From contig CANIIN010000091.1 of assembly GCA_947467405.1 (NCBI GenBank), positions 1-8,322 of the forward strand: a stretch of DNA of 8,322 nt, written 5' to 3'. Below are positions 8,226-8,322 of the stretch, one piece after another. Source of the DNA: Betaproteobacteria bacterium. GTDB lineage: Bacteria > Pseudomonadota > Gammaproteobacteria > Burkholderiales > SG8-39. A model generated the notes under the pieces. It was not told the origin of the DNA. It worked only from the letters and a program-made list of their open reading frames with translations, and searched no databases. A program made the position numbers and the translations under genes. Positions within the stretch are counted from its first letter, which is position 1, and the number at the start of each line of letters is the position of its first letter.

Positions 8226-8322
8226 TTACTCGATAACTTTAGCAACGACGCCGGCGCCGACGGTCTTGCCACCCTCACGGATGGCGAAACGCAGCCCCTG
8301 CTCCATGGCGATCGGCGCAATC
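8226..8322 (-). CDS. tuf: elongation factor Tu (C-terminal fragment, cut by window edge)
   Basis: The last 31 codons and stop of EF-Tu are present; the gene continues beyond the high-coordinate edge. The translation reads IAPIAMEQGLRFAIREGG then KTVGAGVVAKVIE and ends TAA (8226-8228), the nearly invariant C-terminus of domain III. EF-Tu delivers aminoacyl-tRNA to the ribosome; domain III contacts the tRNA T arm and EF-Ts. The copy next to trpT-secE-nusG corresponds to tufB in E. coli; such species often have a second tuf downstream of fusA, which this window cannot show. Identity is secure, the copy letter is not. Confidence 0.96.
   Translation of the reverse strand, partial: IAPIAMEQGLRFAIREGGKTVGAGVVAKVIE

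Overview
This window is a stretch of the bacterial tuf–secE–nusG–ribosomal protein–rpoBC cluster, read entirely from the minus strand, so transcription runs from high to low coordinates. In transcription order it holds the 3' end of tuf (EF-Tu), tRNA-Trp(CCA), secE, nusG, rplK (L11), rplA (L1), rplJ (L10), rplL (L7/L12), a complete rpoB, and the first 33 codons of rpoC. Gene order, the three-segment SecE, and details of RpoB (the DQTNPLSE rifampicin-region variant and the C-terminus SLGIDIDLERR) point to a betaproteobacterium with moderately high G+C. I cannot name the genus from the sequence alone.

Region by region: 8226-8322 is the tuf C-terminus; 8098-8173 is a complete tRNA-Trp with encoded CCA; 7619-7999 secE and 7074-7622 nusG are translationally coupled; 6934-7073 is a structured spacer with a plausible L1-binding leader; rplK and rplA (5795-6933) overlap by ATGA; 5491-5794 is a 304-base spacer with the hallmarks of the autoregulatory L10 leader, a weak candidate promoter and three hairpins; rplJ and rplL follow (4505-5490); 4351-4504 holds a 14-bp stem-loop and a degenerate 7-base repeat array that runs into the rpoB ribosome binding site; rpoB fills 169-4350; rpoC starts at 99.

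The genes jointly supply the translation and transcription machinery: elongation factor and tRNA, the SecYEG subunit, the elongation factor NusG, the L1 stalk, the L10/L12 stalk with its L11 base, and the beta and beta' subunits of RNA polymerase. Expected control is autogenous: L1 on rplKA and L10-L12 on rplJL, with the spacer before rpoB adjusting polymerase output relative to ribosomal protein.

This is a conserved housekeeping region. I see no mobile element, CRISPR array, defence system or undescribed gene system. The points worth a second look are small: a TTG start on rplJ, the heptamer array fused to the rpoB ribosome binding site, alternative RNA folds before rplK, and an insertion of about 20 residues in RpoB relative to the E. 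coli protein.
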